Below, piece after piece: positions 53,596-57,171 of a stretch of 57,171 nucleotides of DNA. Both the position numbers and the translations under genes were made by a program. The stretch is from assembly GCF_947490095.1 (NCBI RefSeq), contig NZ_CANLFS010000021.1, positions 1 through 57,171 on the forward strand, given 5' to 3'. A model generated the notes under the pieces. That model saw only the letters and a program-made list of their open reading frames with translations. It did no database searches and was not told where the DNA came from. How positions within the stretch are numbered: position 1 is the stretch's first letter; every line of letters starts with the position of its first letter. This DNA comes from an uncultured Halomonas sp. GTDB lineage: Bacteria > Pseudomonadota > Gammaproteobacteria > Pseudomonadales > Halomonadaceae.

Positions 53596-55449
53596 TCAGC
53601 GGTGCAGTTCGGTAATCAACGCCATCAGGCGCTGCCTGTCCTCCCGCGACAGCCGCTCCCCCGCCCTCTCCCTGGCCAGCAGCGCGTCGAACTCCTCCTG
53701 GGGCGAACGCCGGCGTCGATGCTGGCGAAAATGCTCCACCAGCCCCTCCAGCTCGGCACTCCGTGCCGGCCTGGGGATCAACAGCTCCCGGCGCGCCAAC
53801 GCCGCCAGGCGCTCACCCTCCGGGCTGCCATGAAAGTGCGCCAACAGCACCTGAGGACTGCGATAGCCACCGGCCCTCAGCAGACGCACTACCTCTCGGC
53901 ACAGCAAGCCATCGGGGTCATCCTCCGGGCACCAATCGTCCTCTGCGGGCAATTGGGTCACCAGTTCCGGCTCATGGAGCAACAACTGCAGGGCCCGCGC
54001 CGCCAGGCTCAACGCCCAACCCGAACGCCGCCGCACGGGTGCCGCCCCGCCCTCGTCCTGGAAGGGCGCCGGTGCCGGCGCCTCGGCTCCTTCCACAACA
54101 GGCACCTCTTCCCCGCCGCGGGGCTCACGACCCGCACCGGCATCGCTTCTTGCCAGCAGGGCCGAGAAGTCTTGCGCCTCGACCCCGGTGCGCCGCGACA
54201 GCTCGGTCAACATCAGCGACCTGAGCACACCGTCCGGCAACCGACCAATGGCCTTCAACACCTGGCTGGCGTAGCGCTCACGCTCCTCGATATGCGCCAG
54301 GTCCCGGCCGGTCGCCGCCTGGTCGAAAAGAAACTCCGACAGCGGGCTGGCACAGGTAATCCGATCCCGAAAGGCCTCGGCGCCCTCGCGCCGTACCAGG
54401 GTATCCGGGTCCTCCCCTTCGGGCAGGAACAGGAAGCGCGCCTGGCGGCCATCGATCATCAGCGGCAGCACCGTCTCCAGGGCGCGCGCGGCGGCCTGGC
54501 GACCGGCGCGGTCGCCGTCGAAGCAGAACACCACCTCACTGACCATTCGGAACAGGCGACCGAGGTGCTCCTCGCTGGTGGAGGTCCCCAGGGTGGCGAC
54601 CGCATTGCGGATGCCGAACTGGGCCAGGGCCACCACATCCATATAGCCCTCGACGATCACCACGCGCTCGAGACGATGATCGGCCTGGCGGGCCTCATAG
54701 AGGCCGTACAGCTCGCGCCCCTTGTGGAATACCGGGGTCTCCGGCGAGTTGAGGTACTTGGGCTTGGCGTCGCCCAGCACCCGGCCACCGAAGCCGATGG
54801 TGCGCCCCTTGATGTCTCGGATCGGGAACATGACCCGGTCGCGGAAGCGGTCGTAGGTGCGCCCGCTCTCCTCGCGATGCACCAGCAGGCCATACTCCAC
54901 CTGCACCGGCTCGCCGATGCCGCGTTCGCCGAGGTGTCGCTTGAGGCTCTCCCAGGCATCCGGGGCATAGCCGACGCCGAAGGCCTCGAGCACCTCCGGC
55001 GCCAGGCCGCGGCGCTCCAGGTATTCCCGGGCACCCTGCCCCTCGGGCATCTTCAACCGCTCGCGAAAATACGAGGCCGACAGCTCCAGCAGGTTGACCC
55101 CTTCCTTGCGCTTGCGCTCGCGAGCCTGGGCTCGGGGGTCATCGGCACCCTCCCGGGGCACCTCCATGCCCAGCCGACTCGCCAGCTGCTCCACCGCCTC
55201 CGGGAAGCGTAGCTTGTCGTACTCCATCAGAAAGCGCAGGCCATTACCGTGGGCGCCGCAACCGAAACAGTGGTAGAACTGCTTGTCGGCACTGACGGTA
55301 AACGACGGCGTCTTTTCCTGATGGAAGGGACACAGGCCCGAGTAATTGCGCCCGGCCTTCTTGAGCTTGACCCTCTCGCCCACCACCTCGACCACGTCGA
55401 CGCGGGCGAGCAGGTCATCGATAAAGCGTTGGGGAATCTGTCCGGCCAT
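53596..55449 (-). CDS. dnaG: DNA primase
   Basis: DnaG makes RNA primers at the replication fork. The 617-residue protein has the zinc-binding domain (Cys 40, His 43, Cys 61, Cys 64), the TOPRIM catalytic core (VVIVEGYMDVVALAQFGIRN, CFDGDRAGRQAAARAL) and a C-terminal helicase-binding domain (about 480-617) ending EDRQRLMALITELHR. Length is normal. It lies 151 bp after rpsU, with a hairpin between them. Confidence 0.96.
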   Translation of the reverse strand: MAGQIPQRFIDDLLARVDVVEVVGERVKLKKAGRNYSGLCPFHQEKTPSFTVSADKQFYHCFGCGAHGNGLRFLMEYDKLRFPEAVEQLASRLGMEVPREGADDPRAQARERKRKEGVNLLELSASYFRERLKMPEGQGAREYLERRGLAPEVLEAFGVGYAPDAWESLKRHLGERGIGEPVQVEYGLLVHREESGRTYDRFRDRVMFPIRDIKGRTIGFGGRVLGDAKPKYLNSPETPVFHKGRELYGLYEARQADHRLERVVIVEGYMDVVALAQFGIRNAVATLGTSTSEEHLGRLFRMVSEVVFCFDGDRAGRQAAARALETVLPLMIDGRQARFLFLPEGEDPDTLVRREGAEAFRDRITCASPLSEFLFDQAATGRDLAHIEERERYASQVLKAIGRLPDGVLRSLMLTELSRRTGVEAQDFSALLARSDAGAGREPRGGEEVPVVEGAEAPAPAPFQDEGGAAPVRRRSGWALSLAARALQLLLHEPELVTQLPAEDDWCPEDDPDGLLCREVVRLLRAGGYRSPQVLLAHFHGSPEGERLAALARRELLIPRPARSAELEGLVEHFRQHRRRRSPQEEFDALLARERAGERLSREDRQRLMALITELHR

Positions 55450-55523
55450 GAAGTCGGATTACCTCGACGACTGCGGCGTGATCACCCTGGGTCGACGGCA
55501 GTCACCGCCGACCCGGAAAAAAC

Positions 55524-55549
55524 AAGCGGCCACCGGATGGCGGCCGCTT
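55524..55549 (-). terminator. Terminator or attenuator after rpsU
   Basis: On the minus strand AAGCGGCC, a short loop and GGCCGCTT form a stem that is followed by GTTTTTT. In E. coli a partial terminator between rpsU and dnaG keeps primase levels low; this hairpin is in the equivalent place. Confidence 0.8.
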
Positions 55550-55600
55550 GGCGTCCTCCTGAGATCGCCTGGGCCTATGGCCCGACGTCTCCAGTACGGA

Positions 55601-55816
55601 TCAATAGAGCCGTTCGAAGCGCTTGCGCTCACGCTGAAGCTTCTTGGCGTGACGCTTGACGGCAGCCGCCGCCTTGCGCTTACGCTCCGCAGTCGGCTTC
55701 TCGTAGTGCTCGCGACGACGCACTTCGGAGAGAACACCGGCTTTTTCGCAGGAACGCTTGAAGCGACGCAGCGCGACGTCAAACGGCTCGTTATCACGTA
55801 CTTTAACAGAAGGCAT
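55601..55816 (-). CDS. rpsU: 30S ribosomal protein bS21
   Basis: The 71-residue, strongly basic protein matches bS21 throughout ([39 protein letters not shown], ending [14 protein letters not shown]). It is first in the rpsU-dnaG-rpoD operon. AGGTGAG precedes the ATG at 55816. Confidence 0.97.
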   Translation of the reverse strand: MPSVKVRDNEPFDVALRRFKRSCEKAGVLSEVRRREHYEKPTAERKRKAAAAVKRHAKKLQRERKRFERLY

Positions 55817-56075
55817 TAAGCACTCACCTACCTTAGGTAACTAGAGTTCGGTTAGTACGCACACCCCTGAGGGCGGCACGTTTCGCGAAGAACATACGCC
55901 CGGAACGCTTGCGCGCCCGGAGAACGAGGGTATCGATCGCGGAATTCGCCGCTTGGGTGCACGACCCAGTCTTGCAGCGCACGGTAGTCTAGTCCCCACA
56001 CTTGATTCTTGCAAATGCTTTCCGCTCCCATACCACGTAGAATGGCGGGCCTTTCCGAGTCAACGAGCCGACATC
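55817..56075. promoter_or_regulatory. Divergent region rpsU / tsaD
   Basis: This 259-bp region separates two divergent, highly expressed units and must contain both promoters. It is GC-rich and I cannot assign -35/-10 boxes with confidence. An open frame on the plus strand into tsaD from 55953 does not look like coding sequence before 56076. Confidence 0.5.

Positions 56076-57171
<1,096 letters not shown>

Overview
The window is a high-GC gammaproteobacterial chromosome segment that most resembles Halomonas or a close relative (Halomonadaceae). This is inferred from the gene set: ProVWX and two BCCT osmolyte carriers, a UspA protein beside a compatible-solute transporter, many small exporters, and the rpsU-dnaG-rpoD operon divergent from tsaD. 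No rRNA is present to confirm it.

Layout. (1) 1-4746 is a decayed genomic island against the 3' end of a tRNA-Ile2(CAU) gene: a broken SRAP gene, a small membrane protein, remnants of a type I restriction operon (3' part of hsdS, 5' stub of a GIY-YIG gene), an inactivated IS30-family element, a 41-bp inverted repeat, and a tyrosine integrase cut by an amber codon. (2) 4975-13366 carries a CNNM/CBS protein, an ACR3-like carrier, and a siderophore ABC system divergent from a TonB receptor with a Fur box between them. (3) 13438-18559: a LysR regulator, an AEC carrier and an AaeXAB-like efflux operon. (4) 18788-24196: proVWX, a universal stress protein and a canonical betaine BCCT carrier. (5) 24415-28797: a DEDDh exonuclease with a cNMP/CBS/DUF294 protein, a DUF4168 protein, a stub of a TRAP permease and a DMT exporter. 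(6) 40737 down to 28757, all on the minus strand: aldehyde dehydrogenase, M19-like hydrolase, atypical BCCT carrier, an unrecognised 586-residue protein, DUF3726 protein, RidA and a two-gene NAD formate dehydrogenase, headed by a divergent LysR gene. (7) 41748-45678: mtgA and the glutathione-dependent formaldehyde pathway (frmA, fghA) with its LysR regulator. (8) 45725-50491: a Liv-type ABC transporter operon. (9) 50737-57104: a membrane protein, rpoD, dnaG, rpsU and tsaD.

How it fits together. frmA and fghA convert formaldehyde to formate, and the formate dehydrogenase takes formate to CO2 and NADH. Around them are carriers for methylated-amine solutes. Region 6 looks like a catabolic locus for a solute I cannot name. 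Its BCCT carrier has lost most of the betaine-binding tryptophan box, and its M19 homologue lacks the usual HxD and bridging-Glu metal ligands, so neither is likely to do the textbook reaction.

The most unusual structural feature is a set of short tandem repeats at gene ends. In three unrelated genes (siderophore ATPase, AEC carrier, tsaD) the last codons plus the stop codon are repeated downstream in units of 14, 13 and 7 bp. None is a multiple of three, so stop codons fall in all frames. Two further short arrays lie in other intergenic gaps (21918-21951, 24307-24405).
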